A stretch of 64,000 bases of DNA, from positions 2,754,001 to 2,818,000 of the forward strand of contig CP085710.1 in NCBI GenBank assembly GCA_023823795.1, read 5' to 3'. The stretch's first letter is position 1. The number at the start of each line of letters is the position of its first letter. This DNA comes from Bacillus sp. F19. Its GTDB lineage: Bacteria > Bacillota > Bacilli > Bacillales > Bacillaceae. Both the position numbers and the translations under genes were made by a program. Positions 1 to 7,537 of the stretch are shown one piece after another. The notes beneath the pieces are model-generated. The model was not told the DNA's origin and did no database searches. It saw nothing but the letters and a program-made list of their open reading frames with translations.

Positions 1-478
1 TGACGACTAAAGGCAAAGACGTTGTATCGGCGATAAACCCACTTGCGATGATAAATGGAAACACCATTTTCTCTTCAAAGTTCAGGTTTCGAACCATTGC
101 AAGAACAATGGGAGTTAAAATGAGAGCTGCACCGTCATTCGCAAAGAACGCAGCTACCAGTGCTCCTAAAATCGATACATAAACAAACATTCTAACGCCG
201 TTTCCTCTTGCTGCTCTCGCCATATGTAGAGCAGACCATTCAAAGAAACCAATCTCATCTAAGATCAGAGAGATGATAATAATTGCAATAAATGCAAGGG
301 TTGCATTCCATACAATCGACGTAACATCAATGACGTCACCAAAATCAACTACTCCAACTAATAAAGCAACGATAGCTCCCCCACAGGCTGACCACCCTAT
401 GGAGAGGTTTTTTGGCTGCCAAATCACCAAGATGAGAGTTAAAAGAAAAATGATGGAAGCTAAAAGTACTGAAGTCAA
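1..478 (-). CDS. arsB: Arsenite efflux pump ArsB, N-terminal part (runs off left edge)
   Basis: Reverse-strand translation gives a very hydrophobic protein that begins L-T-S-V-L-L-A-S and contains a long run of membrane segments, an N-D-G-A-A motif and an I-A-D-T-T-S-L-P motif typical of ArsB-family arsenite permeases of the inner membrane. The chosen start is TTG at 476-478, which has the purine-rich sequence AGAGAGGGG just upstream; the arsR stop codon lies only 15 bases before it, so the two genes form an operon. About 159 codons are visible and the C-terminal half lies outside the window. It should expel As(III)/Sb(III) when ArsR is released. Confidence 0.88.
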   Translation of the reverse strand, partial: MTSVLLASIIFLLTLILVIWQPKNLSIGWSACGGAIVALLVGVVDFGDVIDVTSIVWNATLAFIAIIIISLILDEIGFFEWSALHMARAARGNGVRMFVYVSILGALVAAFFANDGAALILTPIVLAMVRNLNFEEKMVFPFIIASGFIADTTSLPLVV

Positions 479-493
479 TCTTTCTTCCCCTCT

Positions 494-841
494 CTATTCA
501 CATGTAATACGTAAACCTTGTGCTTCTAAATCTGTTAGTAAGTTATCTTGTGCAGGTAAATAATCTAATAATCCTTTTATGAATGGATAGTATTCACTTT
601 CTTTATTCATTGAATAAAAAATCCACTGACCTTTGCGTTTTTCTTTCACCAATCCTGCATCACGAAGTTTACGCAAATGCTGACTGATCGCAGGCTGACT
701 TGTTTTAAAAATCGCTGTAAATTCACAGACACAGCATTCGTTTGTCTCAAGCATCTTCACCATGGTGAGCCTTGTCTTATCCCCAAGCAATTTAAGGATT
801 TGGGATACTTTTTGAATATCGAGCGTTGAAGTCACTTCCAT
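494..841 (-). CDS. arsR: ArsR-family arsenic-responsive repressor
   Basis: A 115-residue winged-helix repressor. The metalloid-binding site is visible as E-C-C-V-C-E-F (Cys36, Cys37, Cys39) in the first part of the recognition region, followed by S-Q-P-A-I-S-Q-H-L-R-K-L, the DNA-recognition helix of the ArsR/SmtB family, and a beta-wing ending K-G-Q-W-I-F-Y. Arsenite binding to the cysteines releases the operator. The ATG has GGAGGTG 7 bases upstream. It is first in an operon with arsB and its own promoter contains the probable operator. Confidence 0.93.
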   Translation of the reverse strand: MEVTSTLDIQKVSQILKLLGDKTRLTMVKMLETNECCVCEFTAIFKTSQPAISQHLRKLRDAGLVKEKRKGQWIFYSMNKESEYYPFIKGLLDYLPAQDNLLTDLEAQGLRITCE

Positions 842-864
842 ACCAACACCTCCATGTCGAAATC

Positions 865-893
865 ATTATATAATAATTCACTTATGTATGCAA
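865..893 (-). promoter_or_regulatory. arsR promoter with probable ArsR operator in the spacer
   Basis: On the minus strand TTGCAT (888-893) and TATAAT (865-870) are separated by exactly 17 bases, a good SigA promoter. The spacer reads ACATAAGTGAATTATTA and continues into the -10; nearly the same sequence occurs upstream of the neighbouring XRE gene, which points to a shared operator. Confidence 0.75.
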
Positions 894-954
894 AAGATAA
901 ATATCAAAACTTTCGTCTTAATTCATGAGATATCGGCTTTTTGGAAGTATAACC

Positions 955-1209
955 TTATTCAGGACAAGGAAAGGATGGAGGGTTACACCAAATCTTTAAT
1001 TTCAGGTCATCGAAGGGGATGCTAAGTACGTTAGAAATCTCAGCAATTAACGAATCCGTTGGATGTACCTCTCCTCGTTCCAGTCGTCTAATAAATGAAA
1101 CAGATGTTTTTAATAGCAATGCAAATTTCTCTTCTGAGATGTAACTCCTTTCTCTCGTATGATTAATAAACTCACCAAATTCCTCACAAGGTTTCTGCAG
1201 CATAAACAT
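955..1209 (-). CDS. Small XRE-family HTH regulator beside the ars operon
   Basis: An 84-residue protein with a Cro/C1-type helix-turn-helix (residues about 23-72: S-E-E-K-F-A-L-L-L-K-T-S-V-S-F-I-R-R-L-E-R-G-E). An AAGGAGG ribosome binding site precedes the ATG. The C-terminus carries two cysteines (W-C-N-P-P and F-P-C-P). It is transcribed in the same direction as arsR, just upstream of it. Its promoter region carries a near copy of the arsR operator, so it is probably part of the arsenic response; its own targets are unknown. Confidence 0.75.
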   Translation of the reverse strand: MFMLQKPCEEFGEFINHTRERSYISEEKFALLLKTSVSFIRRLERGEVHPTDSLIAEISNVLSIPFDDLKLKIWCNPPSFPCPE

Positions 1210-1227
1210 CCTCCTTAATCACCATAT

Positions 1228-1262
1228 AACATTACACTTATATAATAAGACACTTATGTATA
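1228..1262 (-). promoter_or_regulatory. Probable ArsR-type operator and promoter of the XRE gene
   Basis: The minus strand reads ACATAAGTGTCTTATTATA, matching the arsR promoter spacer in all but two positions, followed by TATAAG as a possible -10. The element ATAAGTGT is repeated directly within this site. The -35 equivalent is poor. Confidence 0.55.
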
Positions 1263-1436
1263 GGGATTATGTAGAGAATGTAAATTTAGTGTAAACCTTT
1301 TTACCATTCAAACTTAAAAGGTTTTTAGCATTTATCATAAGAATCACCTAAGGTTAATTCTAAAACTTGGTATTAAGACAGTAACTAGAATTGGGCTTTT
1401 TTGTTATATAATAAAAAGAAAAAAGGGGGGAAACTA

Positions 1437-1760
1437 ATGGCTCCAAAAGATGAACATTTAGCTCTTAGTTCTGGAATTGGCTTAGCAGGATTTGCTGTTT
1501 CAAATTTCTGGGACTATAGTTCAGAAGTATTTGAGATTTATAAAGATGAAATTATTGATTGTATTGTCAAACCAGATAAAATGACAGCTGTTCATTGGTA
1601 TATGCATTTCTTTCAAGATATTAAAGAAGAGTTGCATAAACTTTGGAACAATGTTGAAGTGGAATGGGTTTATAGTTATATAGAGAGAACGCTTGATGAA
1701 GTTAACTTACATCCAGACCTTCCAAAACCTGACTTTGACAGTTGTATAGATGAGTATTGA
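1437..1760 (+). CDS. Hypothetical protein, probably the N-terminal half of a split HNH gene
   Basis: Translation from ATG 1437 gives 107 residues starting M-A-P-K-D-E-H-L. The run AAAGGGGGG 6 bases before it is a strong ribosome binding site, whereas the longer upstream TTG start has none. The protein is acidic and Trp-rich with no family I recognise. The stop TGA at 1758-1760 is followed in the same frame, without further stops, by the HNH open frame at 1800. This fits one gene interrupted by a single nonsense codon at least as well as two separate genes. Confidence 0.6.
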   Translation: MAPKDEHLALSSGIGLAGFAVSNFWDYSSEVFEIYKDEIIDCIVKPDKMTAVHWYMHFFQDIKEELHKLWNNVEVEWVYSYIERTLDEVNLHPDLPKPDFDSCIDEY

Positions 1761-1799
1761 CATCATAATTGTGGTTGTAGTGAGATAATCCATGAATGG

Positions 1800-2249
1800 A
1801 TGGATTATATTAAAGAGAATCAAGATAAAATAGATGAGTTAATTGTACATTCAGCATTTCAATTTATCTTTCAGGATAGAAAATTCTTACACGATTTTCA
1901 TTTAGAGTTAGCGGAATTTCTTATAAAATATATGGATGATATCGAGAGTAAATATCCTCAATTTGTAACAAATAAAAAACGAATAGCACGTAGATATTTT
2001 CCTACTTGGTTAACTTCAGCAGTTTTTTACAGAGATAAGGGAACTTGCTCTAATGCTGACTGTCGATGTGATCTGTCTAATTTAATTAGAACACAAAATA
2101 AAATACATATAGATCATATTGTCCCCTTAGAGCTCTTTGGTAGTAATGATGCTTCAAATTTTCAGCTTTTATGTGAAACTTGTAACACTACCAAAGGGGC
2201 GAGGTCAACTGCTACCAGCTCTATAAACGTCCCTTTTTGGAATTTATAA
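1800..2249 (+). CDS. HNH endonuclease domain protein
   Basis: A 149-residue open frame with a C-terminal HNH nuclease fold: C-S-N-A-D-C zinc-type cysteines, I-D-H-I-V-P-L-E (catalytic His), N-F-Q-L-L-C-E-T-C-N and a basic tail K-G-A-R-S. No convincing ribosome binding site precedes ATG 1800. The frame is continuous with the upstream gene except for TGA 1758, so the HNH domain may be translated only by read-through or reinitiation, or may be inactive. HNH proteins act in defence, in mobile elements or in phage; no partner gene nearby settles the role. Confidence 0.65.
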   Translation: MDYIKENQDKIDELIVHSAFQFIFQDRKFLHDFHLELAEFLIKYMDDIESKYPQFVTNKKRIARRYFPTWLTSAVFYRDKGTCSNADCRCDLSNLIRTQNKIHIDHIVPLELFGSNDASNFQLLCETCNTTKGARSTATSSINVPFWNL

Positions 2250-2299
2250 AGATTCTTTAGCTAACAAGTGGCGTAAGTAAAAGATGCTTACAAAATTTA

Positions 2300-2326
2300 A
2301 AGCCTGAGGGAAATATCCCTCAAGCT
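2300..2326 (+). terminator. Rho-independent terminator after the HNH gene
   Basis: An inverted repeat AGCCTGAGGGA / TCCCTCAAGCT with a short AATA loop is followed by TCTTTC. It lies between the HNH gene and the converging MFS gene and could serve both. Confidence 0.6.
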
Positions 2327-2371
2327 TCTTTCTATGTAATTCATTTAATATTACTTCAACACAACTGGAAC

Positions 2372-3637
2372 TTATTTAGATATTGAGTTTCTTGATTCTA
2401 TAGGATTCAAGGCTGAAGCCTTTTCTTGAAAATAAAGGATCATCCAAAATGAGGCTAACACAATAAAGATTCCTGCCCCACCCCAATAGAGATATGTAAA
2501 GCCATTTTCAATTTCAATTAACATGTAACTAATAAACGGGCCTAATGCCGCCCCAACATCTTGAACAATTGAGTATAGAGTAAGAAAAGAAACAACATTT
2601 GCAGTCCTTGCAACATCAATCGCTATGGCATCAGTTACTGTAGAAATAGCTATCGCACCGATCATCACCAACAACGTAATTAAGATCCATCCAATTAACG
2701 GTAATTCAATCGAGATTATCCCAAATGTCACCCCAGTAATAATGAGTGAAAAGACGAAAATAGGGACTCTTCCATTTGGTCCATCCGACCAGATTCCAAA
2801 TCTTCTGCCTAAGAAAGGTTCCCACATCCACCTAGCAGATTGTATGAGACCAGATAAAAAAGTCACGCTAATAATGAGACCGAATAGATTGATATGCTGA
2901 CCATAATTACGTTCGATGAGAGAACTTAAAGTAGAAGTAAGGACACCTTGGAATAACATAGTGGTTAAAAATCCACTTACAATAAGGAGATTCTTTTGTT
3001 TATGAGCAAATGACAAATGAAAAGTGGATTGTGCTCTAGGCTTCTTTTCAACCTGTGTACTAAATCCTGTACCAAAGGTATAAAAAATGAATGGCAGACC
3101 TATTAGAGTAAGACAGCCAAATAAAATGGAAACGGATTGTAAACCTACAATGGGTACAAGGATTCCCCCAAGCAGCATTCCAATTAAACTGCCTAAACGA
3201 TATATGCCATTGTATATACCCATTGCTTCACCGCGACGGTTCTCATCCGCATAATAAGCCACACTAGAAAGTCCACCAATTCGGAAAAAAGACCAGGCAA
3301 TACCCCATATCCCACGTAAAATAATCCAGGCAATAAACCCTTTAAATAATCCATACCCTAATGTGGTAAAAGCTCCTATCAAAATAGCAATGATTAGTCC
3401 TGTCCGTAATGAGATCTTTTTATAAATCCATCCCACAATGGGGTTAAAGGGCAATCGAATCAACCGATTGATGGAAAGAAGAATTCCTACTTGCCAAATG
3501 GAATCCAATCCAGCTTCTCTCCAGAAAATTGGCAAGGCAATATATAGCATGGAATCTCCCAATAAACTTAATGCAGTAATGATTGCGACAATCACAATGA
3601 CGTTTGAATTACGGGATTTGCTTATTGAATCCTGCAT
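2372..3637 (-). CDS. MFS transporter (probable exporter of the arsenic/thiol-stress operon)
   Basis: A 421-residue protein with about 12 hydrophobic segments. It has an MFS-type loop after TM2 (N-R-L-I-R-L-P-F-N-P-I-V-G-W-I-Y-K-K) and a conserved R-G-I-W-G-I-A-W-S in TM4. It is the last gene of a reverse-strand series: MarR, ArsO-like monooxygenase, flavoprotein, 65-residue protein, MFS. The context suggests efflux of an arsenical or oxidised xenobiotic, but the substrate cannot be read from the sequence. Confidence 0.8.
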   Translation of the reverse strand: MQDSISKSRNSNVIVIVAIITALSLLGDSMLYIALPIFWREAGLDSIWQVGILLSINRLIRLPFNPIVGWIYKKISLRTGLIIAILIGAFTTLGYGLFKGFIAWIILRGIWGIAWSFFRIGGLSSVAYYADENRRGEAMGIYNGIYRLGSLIGMLLGGILVPIVGLQSVSILFGCLTLIGLPFIFYTFGTGFSTQVEKKPRAQSTFHLSFAHKQKNLLIVSGFLTTMLFQGVLTSTLSSLIERNYGQHINLFGLIISVTFLSGLIQSARWMWEPFLGRRFGIWSDGPNGRVPIFVFSLIITGVTFGIISIELPLIGWILITLLVMIGAIAISTVTDAIAIDVARTANVVSFLTLYSIVQDVGAALGPFISYMLIEIENGFTYLYWGGAGIFIVLASFWMILYFQEKASALNPIESRNSISK

Positions 3638-3693
3638 GCAGCATATCGCCTTCTTTCAAATATGAAGATTTAACCTCTCTTCTTAAGGTAAAT

Positions 3694-3891
3694 TCATTGT
3701 TTTATTTCTTCATATGCCTGAAGAAATTGCTGATAGCTTTCTTTGCCTAAATAATCTTCTTTTAATCGAAACAAGCGTTCAAACGTTAGGTCACGAGCCT
3801 GTTCAATCGGACATTCGAACGCATTCATAATCAGCTTCATATAGGCAATAAAATATTCTTTTCTCAACGCTCCTGCATGATTAATGACCAT
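3694..3891 (-). CDS. Small hypothetical protein between flavoprotein and MFS
   Basis: A 65-residue, probably all-helical protein (V-I-N-H-A-G-A-L-R-K-E-Y-F then K-E-S-Y-Q-Q-F-L-Q-A-Y-E-E-I-K-Q). Codon use fits its neighbours, a weak GGTGAAAT site precedes the ATG, and it sits in the operon 56 bases before the MFS start and 70 after the flavoprotein stop. I recognise no family. It has one cysteine. Confidence 0.6.
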   Translation of the reverse strand: MVINHAGALRKEYFIAYMKLIMNAFECPIEQARDLTFERLFRLKEDYLGKESYQQFLQAYEEIKQ

Positions 3892-3961
3892 ATTTCACCA
3901 CACTTCTTTCTAAATTATATTCCAGAAAGGGAGAATAGTTAGATCTCCCTTTCTGCATGTT

Positions 3962-5332
3962 TTAACAGCAAGAACTAGTTTCGTCACATGAGGATGTGGA
4001 TTTAATATTAACACTGCAAACACCAGTTTCAGGGAGGTCTAATTCCACTTTTTCAGCTGCATCATGGTCACCGCTAAGGGATGCAACTACAGACCGAACT
4101 TGTTCATAACCTGTTGCCATCAGGAAGGTAGGAGCACGTCCATAACTTTTTGCACCCACAATATAAAAATTCTTTTCCGGCTGACGAAGTTCCTTTTCCC
4201 CATGCGGACGAACTGTTCCGCAGCTGTGGAGATTCGGATCAATCAGTGGTGATAACGCTTCAACACTTTCGGTAGCAGAATCAATGGATGTCCGAATTTC
4301 ACTGATCATAGCAAGATCTGGACGGCTGCCTGCGTTAACAATCAATTGATTTATTTCAGAGAGTGATCGCTGTTTTCCATGTTGGGTACCTACAATGTCC
4401 ATTCCTTTGTCAGATTTTTTAAGGAACTGAATAAGAAAAGGAGTTTCAACGGTAATCAGGTTTGCATCAACCAGCTGATGGATGCGGCTGCCTAGGGCTC
4501 CTCTGGCAGCAAGAGCATCTTTTTCTTCACCGCCATATGCATCTTGAACATTCTGTCTTCTCATTATCCAAATGATCTCCGTTTCCGGGTAGGATTCTTT
4601 CAGTTTTGCCAGATCCAATAATGCATTAATTGCTGAATGACCGCCGCCTACAACTGACACCCGTTTATTGGCATAGCGTTCTTTTTCTTTTCCTAAAATG
4701 TCAGGTATTCCGTAAAAGATTTGATTTTTAAGAGTTTTTTCCTCTTTAAGCCATATTCCATTTGAATTTGATGGATTTGGATTTCCCCATGTACCAGTAG
4801 CATCTAACACAGCTCTCGCTTCAAACGTCTTAAACTCGCCATTTATTTCTGCGTAAATGATAAACGGCACATGATCACGATTCGCCGTTTTCATTTTATC
4901 GGTATCTTTTTTCCCAATGGACAAAACCTTTGTATTTAGATGTAAAAACGGTTTAATTTCAGGAAGGTTGGAAAGAGAATGCAAATATTCTTCAACGAGT
5001 TCTTTTCCTGTTGGCAAAGCTTCTAAATCCGGTTGAGTCCAGTCATGCTTTTCGAGTAAGGCTGACGCAGCTTTATCAATGTTATATCGCCATGGTGAAA
5101 ATAACCGCACATGTCCCCATGATAATATATTTGCCCCTACTTGATTGCCAGCTTCTAATAGGAAAAAGGATTCTCCTCTGCTTTCTAGATGGGCTGCGGC
5201 TGCAAGACCTACAGGTCCACCGCCTATAATCGCAACAGGCAACTTGTTTGTTTCTTGAGTAACCTCAGAATTTGTTGGTGCATTTTGAGCTGTTGGGGCA
5301 CAGCACCCATTTGATATATTTAATTCGTTCAT
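3962..5332 (-). CDS. FAD/NAD(P)-dependent flavoprotein with cysteine-rich ends, ars-linked
   Basis: A 456-residue two-dinucleotide-domain flavoprotein. It has an FAD Rossmann motif (I-I-G-G-G-P-V-G-L-A-A-A) near residue 35 and a second motif S-V-V-G-G-G-H-S-A-I-N near residue 230, plus an ATG-type motif (L-D-A-T-G-T-W-G). Unusual are G-C-C-A-P at the N-terminus and a tail with C-S, S-S-C and S-S-C-C, which could bind As(III) or accept thiols. Start ATG 5332 is preferred because AGGAGG sits inside the longer ATG-AGG-AGG start. The role is probably reductive or oxidative chemistry in arsenic resistance. Confidence 0.75.
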   Translation of the reverse strand: MNELNISNGCCAPTAQNAPTNSEVTQETNKLPVAIIGGGPVGLAAAAHLESRGESFFLLEAGNQVGANILSWGHVRLFSPWRYNIDKAASALLEKHDWTQPDLEALPTGKELVEEYLHSLSNLPEIKPFLHLNTKVLSIGKKDTDKMKTANRDHVPFIIYAEINGEFKTFEARAVLDATGTWGNPNPSNSNGIWLKEEKTLKNQIFYGIPDILGKEKERYANKRVSVVGGGHSAINALLDLAKLKESYPETEIIWIMRRQNVQDAYGGEEKDALAARGALGSRIHQLVDANLITVETPFLIQFLKKSDKGMDIVGTQHGKQRSLSEINQLIVNAGSRPDLAMISEIRTSIDSATESVEALSPLIDPNLHSCGTVRPHGEKELRQPEKNFYIVGAKSYGRAPTFLMATGYEQVRSVVASLSGDHDAAEKVELDLPETGVCSVNIKSTSSCDETSSCC

Positions 5333-5367
5333 AATAATCCTCCTCATAATTTTGTATTTAGAATAAA

Positions 5368-5383
5368 ATCAAAGAAAATTGAT
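5368..5383. promoter_or_regulatory. ATCAA-N6-TTGAT inverted repeat upstream of the flavoprotein
   Basis: The sequence ATCAA AGAAAA TTGAT lies 36 bases upstream of the flavoprotein start. Short inverted repeats of this kind are typical of ArsR-family operators, so the flavoprotein-MFS segment may have its own metalloid-responsive promoter. Support is only the dyad and its position. Confidence 0.4.
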
Positions 5384-5418
5384 ATTGATGAAAAAAATAC
5401 AAATAAACGTTGTTGAAA

Positions 5419-6476
5419 TCACTTATTCAGATGTTTCAAAAGCTTTTGCAAAACATACTTAGCGTCTCCTCCCACCCCCCTTAAAGTAGCGGAAGAAAAG
5501 GAACGCTGACCTTCAAACCGACATAGTAAATACCGGGGACCGACGTACTTACGCCTGCTACCTGTAATGGATTCCCTTCGGAGTCCAACGCCCCAATAGG
5601 GTTAAGGTAGGAAAGATTGAGACGATACCCAGTTGCAAAGATGACCGTATCCACTGGCTCCATCTTTCCGTCCGACCAGATCACACCATCAGTGTAAAAG
5701 GATTTAAACATGGGCAGTTGATCCGGCTTTCCCTCAGCTAGTCGTGACTTGTATTCACCTAAATCTGCGGCCGCATCTGGACTTGGCGCCTTTTTGCCAA
5801 ATCTCCAAAATGGGAAGGTGTCTAAGCCGATAACCCTAATCCAAAAATGTAAATCTTGCCCTAATACCCGTTGTTTCACGAGTTGAACGGGCTGCCGTAC
5901 AGCTAAAGACGTTCGGCTTAATTCACCCAGTTCAATTGCAATTTGAACGGCGGAATTCCTACGCCCCACAACCACAACCCTTTGATCAATAAAAGGTTCC
6001 GGATTCCGATATGTTGAAGAATGTAGGACATGACCCTTGAATGTCTGTTGTCCCTTTATTACAGGGATAAATGGACTGTGAAAAGAACCGGTTGCATTGA
6101 TGATGGTTCTGGTCTGAAATGTATCCCCAGAGATCGTTCGAATTCTAAACACTTCACCGTCTTTCTCTACAGACTCAACTCGCTGATTTGTAATGACCGG
6201 CAACTGAAATTCTTTCATGTAATCTTGCAAGTAATGAATCACTTCATCTCTAGACGGATAATGATCAGGGGGTCCCGGGAATTGCATGCCAGGTAACGAA
6301 GAAAAACGTGCTGGAGAAAACAATTTCAGACTGTCATAATAATTAGGCCAAGAGCCCGTTGCCTGCTCACTCGCTTCTAAAATCAGAAAGTGTAGCCCTT
6401 TCTTTTGTAAATGATGTCCGGATGCAAGGCCTGCTTGCCCTCCTCCGATTACAACGGAATCCAATATTCCTTTCAA
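5419..6476 (-). pseudogene. arsO: ArsO-type NAD(P)H-dependent flavin monooxygenase, frameshifted near its C-terminus
   Basis: The open frame (5481-6476, 331 residues) has the FAD motif V-I-G-G-G-Q-A-G-L-A, the FMO-like F-S-P-A-R-F-S-S-L-P-G and F-A-T-G-Y-R motifs, and ends abruptly after Y-Y-V-G-L. Shifting by one base near 5515 recovers the expected family ending G-Q-R-S-F-S-S-A-T-L-R-G-V-G-G-D-A and runs to a TGA at 5419. One base appears lost in GGTTTG(G)AAGG. The second nucleotide motif reads G-R-R-N-S-A instead of the usual G-x-G-N-S-A. ArsO-type proteins are flavin monooxygenases found in ars clusters. It is either recently inactivated or carries an assembly error. Confidence 0.75.
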
Positions 6477-6500
6477 CTTAAATCCCTCCTATAAATTTAT

Positions 6501-6513
6501 TTGCATTTTGCAA
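6501..6513. promoter_or_regulatory. MarR operator upstream of the monooxygenase
   Basis: TTGCATTTTGCAA is a perfect TTGCA-N3-TGCAA dyad between the marR stop and the start of the monooxygenase gene. The same dyad occurs in the marR promoter at 7018-7030. Confidence 0.6.
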
Positions 6514-6530
6514 GTATTGATTAAAAAGAA

Positions 6531-6980
6531 TTACCCCAATGGCGGTGTGCAGCAAACGCTGGATTTTGCCATGGAGTCATTCAACAGCTTAATGGAGCGT
6601 ATGACTGTTTCTTTTTCAAATTCGTTCATATGAGAGAAAACTTCATTTAAATAAGCATTCATCTGATGATCAATCGTTGTTGCAATATACTTACCTTCAG
6701 TAGTTAAAGAAAGAACGTAAACTCTTCTATCATCAGGATGAGTCGTTTTTTTGACTAAGTTCATCTTAATTAATGATTGGATTTGTCTGCTGAATGTCGT
6801 AATATCCGTCCCCAATGCATCTGCTACTTGTTGAATAGAAGGTTGATGCATATGGTCGATTTCATAAAGGATATGGCTCTGTATTAATGAAATATCAATT
6901 CCTCCTGCTGTACAGCAGTTTTTATTAAGTAAACCAAAGCGTCTGGTCATGATTTGAAATAATTCGCGTGTGTTTTCCAT
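6531..6980 (-). CDS. MarR-family regulator with two Cys-Cys pairs
   Basis: A 149-residue MarR protein. A winged helix is visible (Q-Q-V-A-D-A-L-G-T-D-I-T-T-F-S-R-Q-I-Q-S-L, then D-D-R-R-V-Y-V-L-S-L-T). Vicinal cysteines occur near both ends (Cys22-Cys23 in N-K-N-C-C-T-A-G-G and Cys143-Cys144 in S-V-C-C-T-P-P), a layout suited to arsenite binding or thiol oxidation across the dimer. It heads the operon with the monooxygenase and is probably autorepressed through the TTGCA-N3-TGCAA dyads. Confidence 0.85.
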   Translation of the reverse strand: MENTRELFQIMTRRFGLLNKNCCTAGGIDISLIQSHILYEIDHMHQPSIQQVADALGTDITTFSRQIQSLIKMNLVKKTTHPDDRRVYVLSLTTEGKYIATTIDHQMNAYLNEVFSHMNEFEKETVIRSIKLLNDSMAKSSVCCTPPLG

Positions 6981-7001
6981 GTAAATTCACCTCATAAGAT
7001 A

Positions 7002-7030
7002 GTTATACACTTATTATTTGCAAAATGCAA
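7002..7030 (-). promoter_or_regulatory. marR promoter with overlapping TTGCA-N3-TGCAA operator
   Basis: On the minus strand TTGCAT (7024-7029), a 17-base spacer and TATAAC (about 7001-7006) form a promoter. Its -35 lies within the palindrome TTGCAAAATGCAA (7018-7030). A repressor bound there would block polymerase. Confidence 0.6.
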
Positions 7031-7137
7031 GTAATTTATTTGAATTTTTCAGTTTATTCTTTATCTTGATGATTAAAGTAACTCATTACTACTTATTGTT
7101 GTTCACTATACTAAATGCATTCATTGGAGTGAAGTAC

Positions 7138-7283
7138 ATGAAAGAAAGGCTTGGACAGCAGATAAGGGACTTACGATGCAGAAAAGGTATGAATAATAAA
7201 GAACTTGCTAAAGAGTTTGGTGTTTCTACAGGTACTTAAGTCAATTAGAAAACGGTAAACCCCTTATAACTAGCCGGTAGGTT
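7138..7283 (+). pseudogene. Remnant of an XRE-family HTH regulator
   Basis: ATG 7138 opens M-K-E-R-L-G-Q-Q-I-R-D-L-R and continues K-E-L-A-K-E-F-G-V-S-T-G-T, then a premature TAA. Inserting one T restores T-L-S-Q-L-E-N-G-K-P, the standard end of an XRE helix-turn-helix, before a second stop soon after. The remainder of the gene is missing, so this is a decayed regulator next to the IS110 element. Confidence 0.65.
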
Positions 7284-7537
7284 AAGGAAAGTTCTAAACT
7301 AACTGGAGTTCCCTAAATTTTTACCGCAATAAAATTAAGTCCCATACAATCAAACTAAGAGGAAAGAGATATTAATTCTGGACTCTCTGCATTTCTTATT
7401 CCACAATACCAGCTACTAGGAGGTCAAGAACTTATTAAAAAATGAACTAATTTCCGTGATATAATAATTTTAGACATACCAAATAGCCTTCTCAAACTCG
7501 TTGGAAGGTCTTGGTTCTATAGTATTTTATTGTTTAT
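7284..7537. other. Gene-free stretch downstream of IS110
   Basis: No open frame, terminator or repeat is convincing here. The left end of the IS110 element must lie in this segment or just before the transposase stop, but I could not fix it. Confidence 0.4.

Noticed and set aside
273-563. 96-codon plus-strand frame across arsB/arsR
   Set aside because: Antisense shadow of arsB, whose membrane helices and motifs are convincing.
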